From positions 1 through 33,217 of the forward strand of contig CAKRWT010000024.1 of NCBI GenBank assembly GCA_934418125.1: a stretch of 33,217 bases of DNA. The letters run 5' to 3'. Position numbers and translations under genes: made by a program. The DNA comes from an uncultured Lachnospiraceae bacterium. Its GTDB lineage: Bacteria; Bacillota; Clostridia; Lachnospirales; Lachnospiraceae. Shown piece by piece: positions 7,411-15,157 of the stretch (position 1 is its first letter; each line of letters begins with the position of its first letter). Under the pieces are notes generated by a model, which had not been told where the DNA came from, ran no database searches, and saw only the letters and a list, made by a program, of their open reading frames with translations.

Positions 7411-8889
7411 CTACTGCGGAATTGCCGTTACTGCCATTCCCTCTTCCAGTTCCTGACCGGTTGTGATAATAACTGCATCTTCTGTGGTAATTCCCTCTTT
7501 GATTTCTGAATAGGTGTCAGAGGAAATCCCCATCTCTATCCGTTTCTTGGCAACCACACCATTCTCTTCCACGAAGACAAAATCACCTTCCTTATCGCTG
7601 TTGATTACTTCTACCGGAAGAACCGTTGCACCAGTTGCTTTAGCCGTATGGACTACCACCTTAGCTTCCACACCCAGGAAAATGCCCGCATCCGGGTTAT
7701 CTATCTCAATATCAGCACCAACCACGGCTGCTCCGCTGGCATTGTTGGTTGCCATACCATTAATCCTGGATACTTTTCCGGTGTACTTCTTACCGGCAAT
7801 ATCAATCTCCGCTTCCTGTCCCACGGCAATCTTCTCCAGGTCGTATTTGGAAACCGTAATGGACACCTTTACCTTCTCAGTGCTTTCCACTGTCAGTAAC
7901 TTCATTCCCTGGGTAGGAGTGGAACCTTCTACGGCATCTACTTCAGTTACAACTCCATCAAAATCTGCGGTCAGCCCATTTTCAATCTCACCGATAGAAG
8001 TCAGGGTATCGTTATTATTGATGTTCTCCATCTGAGTATTAGCCTCCAGCTGACTTCTGCTGCCACTGTCCATGGAGCCATTCTCAGAACTGTTCTTCTG
8101 GGACTTCATCTCAGAACGATATTCTTTATAAGCGGCAATTTTATCCTGATAATCGCTTACTTCCTTCTGCCACGCCAGAATGTCTTTATTATTCTGCTGT
8201 TCATAAGTATTTAACTGAATCAGCTTCTGCAAATTTTCATACTCTTCCGAATCCGTTTTATCGGACCAGTCAATGAGGGATATCTGTAACAGGGTTCCCT
8301 CGTAGGCTAACGCCGCTTTCTTGTCCTGGATTTTCTTATTCAGTTCCTTGACATAGTTCTCACTGTCTTCAATCTGCTGGTCTAATACATCCAGATTGAT
8401 ATTGGCTTCCCCTAACTCTGCTATGTACTTATTGTCTTTACTAACGGAGCTTTCATAGCTGCCTTCACTTGCCTGTAACTTCAGTTCGGCAATCTGCCTG
8501 GCATCTGCCAGCGCTGTCTCATCATAAGCTAACAGCACATCCCCTTGCTTGATGGTATCGCCTGCCGTTACATTGACGCTGCCAATCTGTATTGCTACCG
8601 GTGAAAAGTAAGTTTTACTCTCCTCGCTCTTTACCGTGCCACTGGTGGAAATCGTCTGCTCCACATCATCCACGGTTGCCTTGGTTGTATACACAATCGT
8701 GCCTGCATTTTTTGCCGCCACGGAATTCAGGACAAAAAATCCCACAACAACAACGGCAATGCCGCCGATAACACATCGCTTCACAACCTTTTTCTTCTTC
8801 GCCTTATCCATGGGCGTTTTCTGTTTGTTTTTCTTCTCTTTCTTTGTTTCCTGCTTTTCTTCTTGGGTAAGCTTTAATTCCTGTTCCAT
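7411..8889 (-). CDS. HlyD/MacA-type membrane-fusion protein
   Basis: The 492-aa protein has a very basic cytoplasmic N-terminus (poly-Lys/Glu, residues 5-40) and a single transmembrane anchor (CVIGGIAVVVVGFFVLNSVA). A first biotinyl-lipoyl-like strand set (VQIGSVNVTAGDTIKQGDVLLAYDE) follows, then a long coiled-coil hairpin (about 115-280) with a Ser/Asn-rich linker. The second lipoyl half (ADFDGVVTEVDAVEGSTPTQG) and beta-barrel/membrane-proximal domains complete the HlyD_D23 layout. The ATG at 8889 is chosen because GAGG precedes it by six bases; another ATG overlaps that site. It links the permease to the outside and lies between the ATPase and permease genes. The leader contains copy 2 of the SD-linked hairpin. 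Confidence 0.9.
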   Translation of the reverse strand: MEQELKLTQEEKQETKKEKKNKQKTPMDKAKKKKVVKRCVIGGIAVVVVGFFVLNSVAAKNAGTIVYTTKATVDDVEQTISTSGTVKSEESKTYFSPVAIQIGSVNVTAGDTIKQGDVLLAYDETALADARQIAELKLQASEGSYESSVSKDNKYIAELGEANINLDVLDQQIEDSENYVKELNKKIQDKKAALAYEGTLLQISLIDWSDKTDSEEYENLQKLIQLNTYEQQNNKDILAWQKEVSDYQDKIAAYKEYRSEMKSQKNSSENGSMDSGSRSQLEANTQMENINNNDTLTSIGEIENGLTADFDGVVTEVDAVEGSTPTQGMKLLTVESTEKVKVSITVSKYDLEKIAVGQEAEIDIAGKKYTGKVSRINGMATNNASGAAVVGADIEIDNPDAGIFLGVEAKVVVHTAKATGATVLPVEVINSDKEGDFVFVEENGVVAKKRIEMGISSDTYSEIKEGITTEDAVIITTGQELEEGMAVTAIPQ

Positions 8890-8895
8890 TTTAAT

Positions 8896-8940
8896 CCTCA
8901 TTTCTGCGCACGCTTTTTATGCATGCCGAGTTTGCGCGCG
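8896..8940 (-). repeat. structured leader, copy 2: SD-linked hairpin
   Basis: Immediately before the fusion-protein start, the minus strand carries CAAACTCG, then ATGC, AAAAAGCGTGCGCAG and AAATGAGG. This matches the leader at 2637-2675 in 35 of 39 positions, although the flanking genes are unrelated. GCGCGCGC upstream can pair with GCGTGCGC, giving an 8-bp stem with one G-U. As in copy 1, an 8-codon frame (MHKKRAQK, 8898-8924) ends in a TGA overlapping the Shine-Dalgarno. Confidence 0.6.
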
Positions 8941-8949
8941 CGTTCTTTG

Positions 8950-9636
8950 CTATTTATTTTCATAATCTTCTACGATTTTTCCATCCATAATCTTAATGAC
9001 ACGCTTTGCCTGGGCGGCAATGTCATTGTCATGGGTAATCAATATGATGGTTCTGCCTTCTTCATGAAGCCCTTTTAAAATATCCATGATTTCTCTGGTG
9101 GAGTTCGAATCCAGATTACCGGTGGGCTCATCTGCCAGGATAATCGGCGGTGCCTGGGCAATGGCTCTTGCTATGGCAACCCTCTGTTGCTGTCCACCGG
9201 ACATTTCTGCCGGCTTGTGGGTTTTTCTTTTTTCCAGACCGACCTTACACAATGCCACATCTGCTAATTCTTCCCGTTCTCTTTTTCCTACTCCTCTGTA
9301 GATAAGCGGAAGCTCTACATTTTCCTGTGCCGTGAGTCCGGGAATCAGGTTAAAACCCTGAAAAATAAATCCGATTTCCTGATTGCGGATATCCGACTGC
9401 TCATCATCGGTCATGTGGGAAACATCCTTCCCATGCAGGAAATAGCTTCCACTGGTAGGCACATCCAGGCAGCCTAGCATATTCATCAAGGTAGACTTGC
9501 CGGAGCCGGAATGCCCTATAATCGCTACAAACTCCTGCTCATGGATGGTAAGATTTACATGGTCCAGCGCTTTTACTTCATTCTCCCCCGGATTGTATAT
9601 CTTACACAAATCCTGAATTTCAACTAATGCATCCAT
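8950..9636 (-). CDS. ABC transporter ATPase, MacB/LolD type
   Basis: The 228-aa ATPase has Walker [10 protein letters not shown] (about 41-49), the Q-loop [17 protein letters not shown], signature [14 protein letters not shown], Walker [12 protein letters not shown], and the H-loop ILITHD. The sequence pattern ([13 protein letters not shown]...[36 protein letters not shown]) is that of the exporter ATPases that pair with FtsX-type permeases. It powers export by the two downstream genes and is the first gene of the operon, preceded by an AAAGGA ribosome site and a roughly 200-nt leader. The regulator is not encoded in the window. Confidence 0.94.
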   Translation of the reverse strand: MDALVEIQDLCKIYNPGENEVKALDHVNLTIHEQEFVAIIGHSGSGKSTLMNMLGCLDVPTSGSYFLHGKDVSHMTDDEQSDIRNQEIGFIFQGFNLIPGLTAQENVELPLIYRGVGKREREELADVALCKVGLEKRKTHKPAEMSGGQQQRVAIARAIAQAPPIILADEPTGNLDSNSTREIMDILKGLHEEGRTIILITHDNDIAAQAKRVIKIMDGKIVEDYENK

Positions 9637-9662
9637 AGTGTTCCTTTCTTTTACCTCTCATG

Positions 9663-9681
9663 ATGGAAGGGATTCTTCCAT
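9663..9681. other. short perfect hairpin in the exporter leader
   Basis: ATGGAAG (9663-9669) pairs with CTTCCAT (9675-9681) around a 5-nt loop, 27 bp before the ATPase start. On the plus strand it is followed by TTTTTC and so resembles a terminator, but no plus gene ends there. On the minus strand it sits in the exporter 5' leader, before a GAGAGG stretch. The rest of the gene-free interval 9682-9830 is purine-rich on the minus strand with no gene I would support. Confidence 0.4.
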
Positions 9682-9840
9682 TTTTCATTCAGACTCTTTT
9701 TCTAACGAATCTTTCATCCCATTGTCTTCAACTTTTCTTTTTTCCTGAAATTTTGTTTTTCCTTTTTCTTCTGGAAACTCTCTTCCGAAAACCTCTGAAC
9801 AGAATTTTCCGGAACCGAAAAGTATGATAACACAATAGTC

Positions 9841-9894
9841 ATAATAGCAGGCAGTTCTTAAATCAAACAAACAGAAATCTTAACATATCCTTAA
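9841..9894 (-). promoter_or_regulatory. exporter promoter with an upstream 11-bp-phased direct repeat
   Basis: On the minus strand TTGTTT (9865-9870), an 18-bp spacer and TATTAT (9841-9846) form a promoter with a poor -35. Nine bases upstream of it are two TTAAG half-sites (9879-9883 and 9890-9894) exactly one helical turn apart (11 bp). That geometry is typical of OmpR/PhoB-family response-regulator sites that activate weak -35 promoters. No regulator gene is adjacent. This covers most of the informative part of the gap 9637-10035. Confidence 0.45.
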
Positions 9895-9981
9895 ACTTTA
9901 TTCCGGAATCTTCCTTTTTACGCCCTTTTTTATCCAGGAATCCTAAGAAACAAGATTCCCTTTTATAGCAAAAATTATAGC

Positions 9982-10009
9982 AAAAAAGCTCCTCCTTACG
10001 GAAGAGCTT
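9982..10009 (-). terminator. rho-independent terminator after ribU
   Basis: A 10-bp stem AAGCTCTTCC/GGAGGAGCTT (one G-U) with loop GTAA is followed on the minus strand by six T residues, 26 bp past the ribU stop. It is a strong canonical terminator. The following minus-strand sequence has a tandem TTTTGCTATAA repeat that could hold minor -10 elements. Confidence 0.88.
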
Positions 10010-10035
10010 TCTGTTTTGTATTTATTTTCTTTTTC

Positions 10036-10806
10036 TCATTTCACTTCTGACACATTTGTCACATTCTTTTTCACTGCAATGTGGCTGTTTTTCAGAATCG
10101 GGCTTAATGGCTTGTAGATTAACATCGTCACAAAGGATGCCGCAAAGCCCTTGAGCAGGTTCATCGGTGCCACGCACAGACATACAAAAGATACCAGCCC
10201 GTCTACCCCTGCATGAATTTCCGTTCCCATAGCGATAATGGCATCTAATGGCATGCCATACAGCTTGGAAAATGCCGGGAGCAGATAAATAGCATTAAAA
10301 GCTGTACCAAATATGGTCATAATCAACGTGCCGGTAATGCAGGAAACAATGGCACGTTTCTTGCTTTTCTTAAACATATACAGTATGGATGCCGGCAGGA
10401 TAAAGCTGCAGCCAATAACAAAGTTTGCCAAATCTCCTACAAACGCAGTGCTTGTCCCTTTTATCAGCAGTTTTAACAAAATCTTACAAAACTCAATCAT
10501 GACACCTGCTACCGGACCAAATGCAAAGGTACCCAGCAATGCCGGGATTTCACTGAAGTCCAGCTTGTAGAAAGGTGGTGCAAAAGGTACCGGGAAATCC
10601 AGTACATGTAAGATAACTGCCAGAGCCGAGAAAAGACCAATCATCGCAATCTTTCTGGTTGTCAGGATTCTCTCGGTAATACCATCCCGCTTGTATACAT
10701 ACTTCTCTGTTGCATAGGCTGTCAGGAACAGGACTGCTGCCACTGCCACACACACCAGGACAAAAATTACATTGTCCGCCACACTTTGTAATAAACCGTT
10801 ACTCAT
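10036..10806 (-). CDS. ribU: riboflavin ECF transporter substrate-binding component
   Basis: RibU is the S-component of an energy-coupling-factor transporter and imports riboflavin when docked on the shared EcfAA'T module (not in this window). The 256-aa protein has about six hydrophobic helices. After an extra N-terminal helix and a basic linker come IAMIGLFSALAVILHVLDFPVPFAPPFYKLDFSEIPALLGTFAFGP, LLIKGTSTAFVGDLANFV and a later AIYLLPAF segment, which match the ECF RibU pattern (KLDFSEIP). The ATG at 10806 is chosen because GGAGG precedes it; an upstream in-frame reading frame would cross the riboswitch terminator. It is longer than typical RibU (about 190-210 aa) because of the N-terminal extension. 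The FMN riboswitch upstream confirms the vitamin. Confidence 0.93.
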   Translation of the reverse strand: MSNGLLQSVADNVIFVLVCVAVAAVLFLTAYATEKYVYKRDGITERILTTRKIAMIGLFSALAVILHVLDFPVPFAPPFYKLDFSEIPALLGTFAFGPVAGVMIEFCKILLKLLIKGTSTAFVGDLANFVIGCSFILPASILYMFKKSKKRAIVSCITGTLIMTIFGTAFNAIYLLPAFSKLYGMPLDAIIAMGTEIHAGVDGLVSFVCLCVAPMNLLKGFAASFVTMLIYKPLSPILKNSHIAVKKNVTNVSEVK

Positions 10807-10815
10807 TTCTTTTTT

Positions 10816-10840
10816 CCTCCATTCCGAAGCGTTCCGCTTC
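10816..10840 (-). promoter_or_regulatory. ribosome site of ribU flanked by a small hairpin
   Basis: GAAGCG (10826-10831) and CGCTTC (10835-10840) form a 6-bp stem with a 3-nt loop, ending five bases before the GGAGG ribosome site (10816-10820). It might modulate initiation in addition to the upstream transcription terminator. No sequence likeness to the SD-linked repeats elsewhere beyond the position. Confidence 0.4.
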
Positions 10841-10867
10841 TTTGCCTGTTTCGGAAAAAGTCTTCTT

Positions 10868-10908
10868 AAAGAAAATAAGAAAACCCTGAGACGAAATGCC
10901 TCAGGGTT
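10868..10908 (-). terminator. riboswitch expression-platform terminator
   Basis: AACCCTGAG (10900-10908 on the minus strand) pairs with CTCAGGGTT (10882-10890) around a 9-nt loop, followed by TTTTCTTATTTTC. It lies between the FMN aptamer and ribU, and is the expected OFF state when FMN is bound. Between aptamer and terminator is another short perfect hairpin, ATGACA/TGTCAT (10927-10942), whose role is unclear. Confidence 0.85.
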
Positions 10909-10949
10909 ATAAAGCAAGCAAATAAAACATGACACGCATGTCATCTGCA

Positions 10950-11068
10950 TTTCTTCTCTCATCCAGACTATACTGTCGGTTTTGGAATTACACCAAATCA
11001 GCCGCCGTATTGCTACTGCGGGTCGCGGACTATACCGCCGGTAGGGAATTACACCCTGCCCCGAAGAA
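10950..11068 (-). ncRNA. FMN riboswitch (RFN element)
   Basis: On the minus strand the RNA begins CTTCGGGGCAGGGTGTAATT, followed by CCCTACCGGCGGTATAGTC, CGCGACCCG, then GATTTGGTG, AATTCCAAAACCGACAGTATAGTC and TGGATGAGAGAAG. These are the conserved blocks of the six-helix RFN aptamer in order, including the paired GGTGTAATTCC and CGACAGT segments. With FMN bound, the downstream terminator (10868-10908) should form, shutting off ribU. Confidence 0.97.
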
Positions 11069-11105
11069 CTTTTTCGCTATTTATTTGTGTTTACTCACAA
11101 TGCTG

Positions 11106-11134
11106 AGTATAACGCATCTTATCGCATAATGCAA
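11106..11134 (-). promoter_or_regulatory. promoter for the FMN riboswitch-ribU unit
   Basis: TTGCAT (11129-11134), a 17-bp spacer and TATACT (11106-11111) on the minus strand lie about 40 bp before the aptamer and just after the stop codon of the Cys-rich gene. No terminator is visible between that gene and this promoter, so opp read-through could also enter the riboswitch. Confidence 0.75.
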
Positions 11135-11148
11135 GTGCAAATCAGAAA

Positions 11149-11427
11149 TCAGTCTTCCTTTTTCTGTTCAGAAAGCGCAAGCACCTGTCTGACGTGAGCC
11201 ATGACATGCTCGTAGCCGCCCTCGCTGTGTGGAAGAAGACAGTTGGTACAGTCCTTAATCCCTTTGTCGGTATACCGGAAATTGCCACCACATTTGTCCT
11301 TCAGGGCATAGAGGGGGCAGTAACAGAACAGACAGTTAAAGTGTTCTGTATCGGCTCCTTTATGGCAGGGATAATACTCACATTCCCTATTGCTGAAATA
11401 TCTGGCATTATTCTGTGATGTCTGCAT
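11149..11427 (-). CDS. small cysteine-rich domain protein
   Basis: The 92-aa protein contains NRECEYYPCHKG, NCLFCYCPLY, DKCGGNF and IKDCTNCLLPH, nine cysteines in the arrangement of the cysteine-rich small domain (PF04071-type, 'zf-like'). The function is unknown; metal binding or a redox cluster is plausible. The start at 11427 overlaps the oppA 3' end by 20 bases and has no clear ribosome site, consistent with re-initiation or coupling after oppA. A longer frame reaching further into oppA is unlikely because the family begins close to the NREC motif. The C-terminus is helical with two histidines (YEHVMAHV). It is the last gene of the opp operon. Confidence 0.8.
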   Translation of the reverse strand: MQTSQNNARYFSNRECEYYPCHKGADTEHFNCLFCYCPLYALKDKCGGNFRYTDKGIKDCTNCLLPHSEGGYEHVMAHVRQVLALSEQKKED

Positions 11428-13099
11428 ACATGAAATACCAGTATCCATAAGCGGAATGCCATATACCTGTAATCTTTTCACTCTGTAACCAGAAGTCATT
11501 GTAGTATGCAATCGGGATACATCCTGCTTCATCCATCAGAATATCTTCTGCTGTATGAAGTGCTTCAGAACGTTCAGCAGCATCCAGAGTGTTTCTGGAA
11601 AGTTCAATTGCTGCATCGAAATCAGCATTGCTGAATTTACCATCATTGTTACCATTTGTTGTACAGAACAGTTCCAGCATGTTAGATGGGTCACTGTAGT
11701 CACCTACCCAGCCATTACGGGCTGCATCAAATTCACCATTACGTCTCATTGGTGTAAAGCTTGCCCACTCAACGATATCTACCTGAAGGTCGATGCCAAG
11801 CTGAGCCCATGCCTGCTGTAAGTATTCTGCTACTACTTTGTGGTATCCTGCATCGTTTGTAGAATAGCTGATAGTAGGGAATCCTGCACCATCCGGGTAA
11901 CCGGCATCTGCCAGTAACTGTTTTGCTTCTTCTAAGTTTGCTTCATAAGTTGTTGTGTCAAGATATGGTTTTCCGCCGTTTGCGTTGTCGATGAAAGCAG
12001 AACCATCTGTATCAACCCAGCCTGGTCCGATTAAGTTACCTGCTGCTGTATAAGTTCCCTGCATCAGAGTGCCGGCAACGTATTCACGGTCAATGGCAAG
12101 ACTTAATGCTTTACGGACATCCGGATTGTTGAATGGCTCTCTCTCAATGTTTAAGCTTATATAGTAAGTTCCGATGATTGGGTCAACATGGAACTCAGAG
12201 CTTCCTGTTAAGGAAGGAATCTCTTCGGTAGGAACACTTTTAATAAACTGGACATCACCTGTCTGGTATGCGCTGTATGCCGCATTAGAATCCTCAATCA
12301 GGTTAAATTTGATGCCGTCTAATTTGATAGCATCTGCATTCCAGTAGTTAGGGTTCTTAGCGCAAAGAATATAAGAGCCTGGTACCCACTCCGAAATATA
12401 GAAAGGTCCGTTACAGATGTAAGTATCTGCGGAAACTGCCCATGCGTCACCATTGGCATCGATTGTTGCCTGCTGTACAGGGCTCAAAGTAGCAAATGCT
12501 GCCAGGGAACCAAAGTAAGGGCAAGGATTGGATAATGTTACAACCAGAGTAGAAGCATCCGGAGCTTCTACTGCTAATGCTTCCAGATTACCAGCGATTG
12601 CTTCATCATAACCTTCTACCATACCAAGAACAGTCTCTGCATAAGGAGCTGCTACCATAGGGTCGCATACTCTCTGCCAGCTGTATACGAAATCGTTCGC
12701 TGTTAAGTCAGAACCGTCAGACCATTTTAAGCCATCTCTTAAATGGAATGTCCATGTAAGACCATCTTCCGAGGTTTCCCATGTTTCTGCCTGACCTGGA
12801 GCAAGCTGTCCGTCCTGGTCAACTGTCAGAAGACATTCAAATGTGTGTAATAACATGTTACCGCCATCTACAGCACTGTTCAGTGCAGGATCGATTGTTT
12901 CCGGGTCAGGTCCAATCTGTACGGATAAAATCTTCTCTCCTGTAGATGCAGCAGAATCAGTTGCTTCTGCTTCTGTATCTGTGCTTTCGCCAGATTCAGT
13001 TGTCTGCTCTGTGGTATCTGTGGATGCAGAAGAACCACAAGCTGTCACACCTGCAACCATAGCGGCTGCTAATACAAGTGCGATTACTTTCTTTTTCAT
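11408..13099 (-). CDS. oppA: oligopeptide ABC transporter substrate-binding lipoprotein
   Basis: The 563-aa protein is an SBP_bac_5 family binding protein. The signal peptide MKKKVIALVLAAAMVAGVTA ends at a lipobox with Cys21, and a low-complexity Ser/Thr/Glu linker follows. The mature domain begins LSVQIGPDPETIDPALN, with family segments WTFHLRDGLKWSDGSDLTANDFVYSWQRV, NGPFYISEW and FNNPDVRKALSLAIDREYV. It captures peptides for the OppBCDF membrane complex encoded just upstream. A strong AGGAGGAG ribosome site precedes the ATG, as expected for a binding protein made in excess. A hairpin at 13131-13146 separates it from oppF. The ligand could be a peptide or another small cargo; the Fur-like site upstream of the operon leaves metal-related cargo open. 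Confidence 0.93.
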   Translation of the reverse strand: MKKKVIALVLAAAMVAGVTACGSSASTDTTEQTTESGESTDTEAEATDSAASTGEKILSVQIGPDPETIDPALNSAVDGGNMLLHTFECLLTVDQDGQLAPGQAETWETSEDGLTWTFHLRDGLKWSDGSDLTANDFVYSWQRVCDPMVAAPYAETVLGMVEGYDEAIAGNLEALAVEAPDASTLVVTLSNPCPYFGSLAAFATLSPVQQATIDANGDAWAVSADTYICNGPFYISEWVPGSYILCAKNPNYWNADAIKLDGIKFNLIEDSNAAYSAYQTGDVQFIKSVPTEEIPSLTGSSEFHVDPIIGTYYISLNIEREPFNNPDVRKALSLAIDREYVAGTLMQGTYTAAGNLIGPGWVDTDGSAFIDNANGGKPYLDTTTYEANLEEAKQLLADAGYPDGAGFPTISYSTNDAGYHKVVAEYLQQAWAQLGIDLQVDIVEWASFTPMRRNGEFDAARNGWVGDYSDPSNMLELFCTTNGNNDGKFSNADFDAAIELSRNTLDAAERSEALHTAEDILMDEAGCIPIAYYNDFWLQSEKITGIWHSAYGYWYFMYADITE

Positions 13100-13130
13100 A
13101 ATCTTTCTCCTCCTGAATTTCTATTGTAAA

Positions 13131-13146
13131 AGTTGTTCCTACAACT
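13131..13146 (-). other. intercistronic hairpin between oppF and oppA
   Basis: AGTTGT and ACAACT form a perfect 6-bp stem with a 4-nt loop, followed on the minus strand by TTT. It lies between the oppF stop and the oppA ribosome site. It may act as a weak terminator or mRNA-stability element to set the oppA level apart from the membrane genes; a promoter is not obvious here. Confidence 0.45.
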
Positions 13147-13157
13147 ATTTACCGCAT

Positions 13158-14147
13158 TTAGTTGCATTTGTCAATATGGTGACAGGCTGCAAAATGCCCT
13201 GCATGGATTTCTTCCCACTTCGGTTTCTCTGCCGCACACCGCTCATCCGCATAAGGGCATCTGGTACGGAAACGGCATCCGGATGGTGGATTTAACGGAC
13301 TCGGTACATCCCCTTCCAGTACGATACGTTTATTTTCCCTTGCCTGTTTCGGGTCTGCAATCGGAATGGCCGAAATCAGGCTCTTGGTGTATGGGTGCAG
13401 TGGATGCTCAATCAGTTCATAGCTGTCTGCCAGCTCTACCATCGTTCCCAGATACATAACACCGATACGATTGGAAATATGCTTCACTGCAGAAAGGTCA
13501 TGGGCGATAAACAGATAGGTTAAGCCCATCTGCTCCTGTAAATCTTCAAACATATTGATTACCTGCGCCTGAATGGAAACATCCAGAGCAGAAATCGGCT
13601 CATCACAGACAATAAATTCCGGGTCTACTGCGAGGGCTCTGGCGATTCCTACACGCTGTCTTTGTCCACCGGAGAACTCATGGGGATAACGGTTGGCATG
13701 TTCTGAATTTAATCCAACCCGCTCCAGCATGTGAATAATCTTCTCATAGCGCTCCTGCTTATTGGCAGCTAATTTATGCACATCAATGGCTTCCCCTACG
13801 ATATCCCCTACCGTCATACGGGGGTCCAGGCTGGCATAAGGGTCCTGGAATACAATCTGCATCCGCTTGCGCAAAGGCAGCATATCCGCATATTTCTTAT
13901 TTTCCACATCGAAAACTACTTCATCACCAAACGTAAATTTTCCACCGGTCGGCTCATACAGTCTTAACATGGCGCGTCCTGTGGTTGTCTTACCACAGCC
14001 GGACTCACCAACCAGACCTAGGGTCTCACCTTTGTTGATAAAAAAGGAAACATCATCCACAGCCTGAATAAATTTCTTGTTTTTACCAAATCCACCGGCC
14101 GGGAAATACTGACGTAAATGTTCTACTTCAATAAAATGATTACTCAT
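13158..14147 (-). CDS. oppF: oligopeptide ABC transporter ATPase, OppF type
   Basis: The 329-aa ATPase has Walker A GESGCGKTTTG, signature FSGGQRQRVGIARALA, Walker B FIVCDEPISALD and the H-loop FIAHDLSAVKHI. The C-terminal oligo_HPY extension (HPLHPYTKSLISAIP ... CRFRTRCPYA) carries the cysteines characteristic of Opp/Dpp ATPases. It pairs with OppD to energise peptide import. The start at 14147 is chosen for AAAGGAG just upstream, and it overlaps the oppD stop by eight bases. The N-terminal FGKNKKFIQAVDDVSF is typical of OppF. Confidence 0.94.
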   Translation of the reverse strand: MSNHFIEVEHLRQYFPAGGFGKNKKFIQAVDDVSFFINKGETLGLVGESGCGKTTTGRAMLRLYEPTGGKFTFGDEVVFDVENKKYADMLPLRKRMQIVFQDPYASLDPRMTVGDIVGEAIDVHKLAANKQERYEKIIHMLERVGLNSEHANRYPHEFSGGQRQRVGIARALAVDPEFIVCDEPISALDVSIQAQVINMFEDLQEQMGLTYLFIAHDLSAVKHISNRIGVMYLGTMVELADSYELIEHPLHPYTKSLISAIPIADPKQARENKRIVLEGDVPSPLNPPSGCRFRTRCPYADERCAAEKPKWEEIHAGHFAACHHIDKCN

Positions 14148-15141
14148 TGGATGCTCCTTTCTCGAATTCTTCCTTCTGGCACAGCCAGCACTGGGTATAG
14201 TGTACATCACTAAACTCCGTTACCGGCGGCATTTCCCTTAAACAGATACGCATTGCTGCATCACATCTTGGTGCGAAAGGACACCCCTTTGGCGGATTCA
14301 GCAGGTCAACCGGAGTTCCCTCGATAGGAATCAGTCTTTCATGCTCCTTGGTATCCAATCTGGGGATGGAACGAATCAATCCTCTCGTATACTGGTGCTT
14401 CGGCTCATAGAAAATATCATCGGTTGTGCCATACTCTACGATTCGTCCTGCGTACATAACCGCAATGCGGTCACACATACTGGCAACTACACCCAAATCG
14501 TGGGTAATCATGATAATTGCCATGTGCAATTTATCTTTTAATTCCATCATCAGCTCCAGAATCTGTGCCTGAATGGTCACATCCAATGCGGTAGTAGGTT
14601 CATCGGCTATCAGAAGCTTCGGTTCACAGGCAAGCGCAATCGCAATCATAACACGCTGGCGCATACCACCGGATAACTCATGAGGATACTGTTTCAGACG
14701 TTTCTCCGGCTCATTGATACCGACTAACTCCAGCAGTTCTTTTGCCCTGGCTTTTGCCTGTTGTCTGGTTTTATCCGTATGCAGACGAATCACTTCCATA
14801 ATCTGATTTCCTATGGTATAGACCGGATTCAGACTGGTCATGGGATCCTGGAAAATAATAGATATTTCATTGCCACGAATCTTACGGATTTCCTTTTCCG
14901 ACATATTCTCAATCTGATGTCCGTTAAAATTCAAATTACCGCCAAGAAGCTTGCCCGGATGTGCCGTCAGTCCCATCAGGCTGTATGCCGTAACGGATTT
15001 ACCGGAGCCGCTCTCGCCTACGATACCCAATACTTCTCCCTCTTTTAAATGAATGGATACATCATTTAAAGCCTTAACTTCTCCAGCGGGCGTAAAGAAA
15101 GAAAGTCGTTCGTTTTTAATGTCTACAAGATATTCTGCCAT
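14140..15141 (-). CDS. oppD: oligopeptide ABC transporter ATPase, OppD type
   Basis: The 333-aa ATPase contains Walker [19 protein letters not shown]-loop [19 protein letters not shown], signature [16 protein letters not shown], Walker [13 protein letters not shown] and [10 protein letters not shown]. The C-terminal HPY domain ([16 protein letters not shown] ... [10 protein letters not shown]) includes cysteines thought to ligand an iron-sulfur centre in some Opp ATPases. The sequence [11 protein letters not shown] is typical of OppD rather than OppF. It follows oppC by 16 bp, with an AAGGGG/AGGAAAG ribosome site. Confidence 0.94.
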   Translation of the reverse strand: MAEYLVDIKNERLSFFTPAGEVKALNDVSIHLKEGEVLGIVGESGSGKSVTAYSLMGLTAHPGKLLGGNLNFNGHQIENMSEKEIRKIRGNEISIIFQDPMTSLNPVYTIGNQIMEVIRLHTDKTRQQAKARAKELLELVGINEPEKRLKQYPHELSGGMRQRVMIAIALACEPKLLIADEPTTALDVTIQAQILELMMELKDKLHMAIIMITHDLGVVASMCDRIAVMYAGRIVEYGTTDDIFYEPKHQYTRGLIRSIPRLDTKEHERLIPIEGTPVDLLNPPKGCPFAPRCDAAMRICLREMPPVTEFSDVHYTQCWLCQKEEFEKGASNE

Positions 15142-15157
15142 CTTTCCTACCCCTTTC

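Noticed and set aside
9685..9870. A 61-codon minus-strand frame starting MFDLRTACYYD
   Set aside because: Its start overlaps the -35 of the exporter promoter, no ribosome site precedes it and the composition is that of a purine-rich leader.
10807..10962. N-terminal extension of RibU upstream of 10806
   Set aside because: The extension would be translated from the riboswitch terminator and hairpin; GGAGG before the ATG at 10806 marks the real start.
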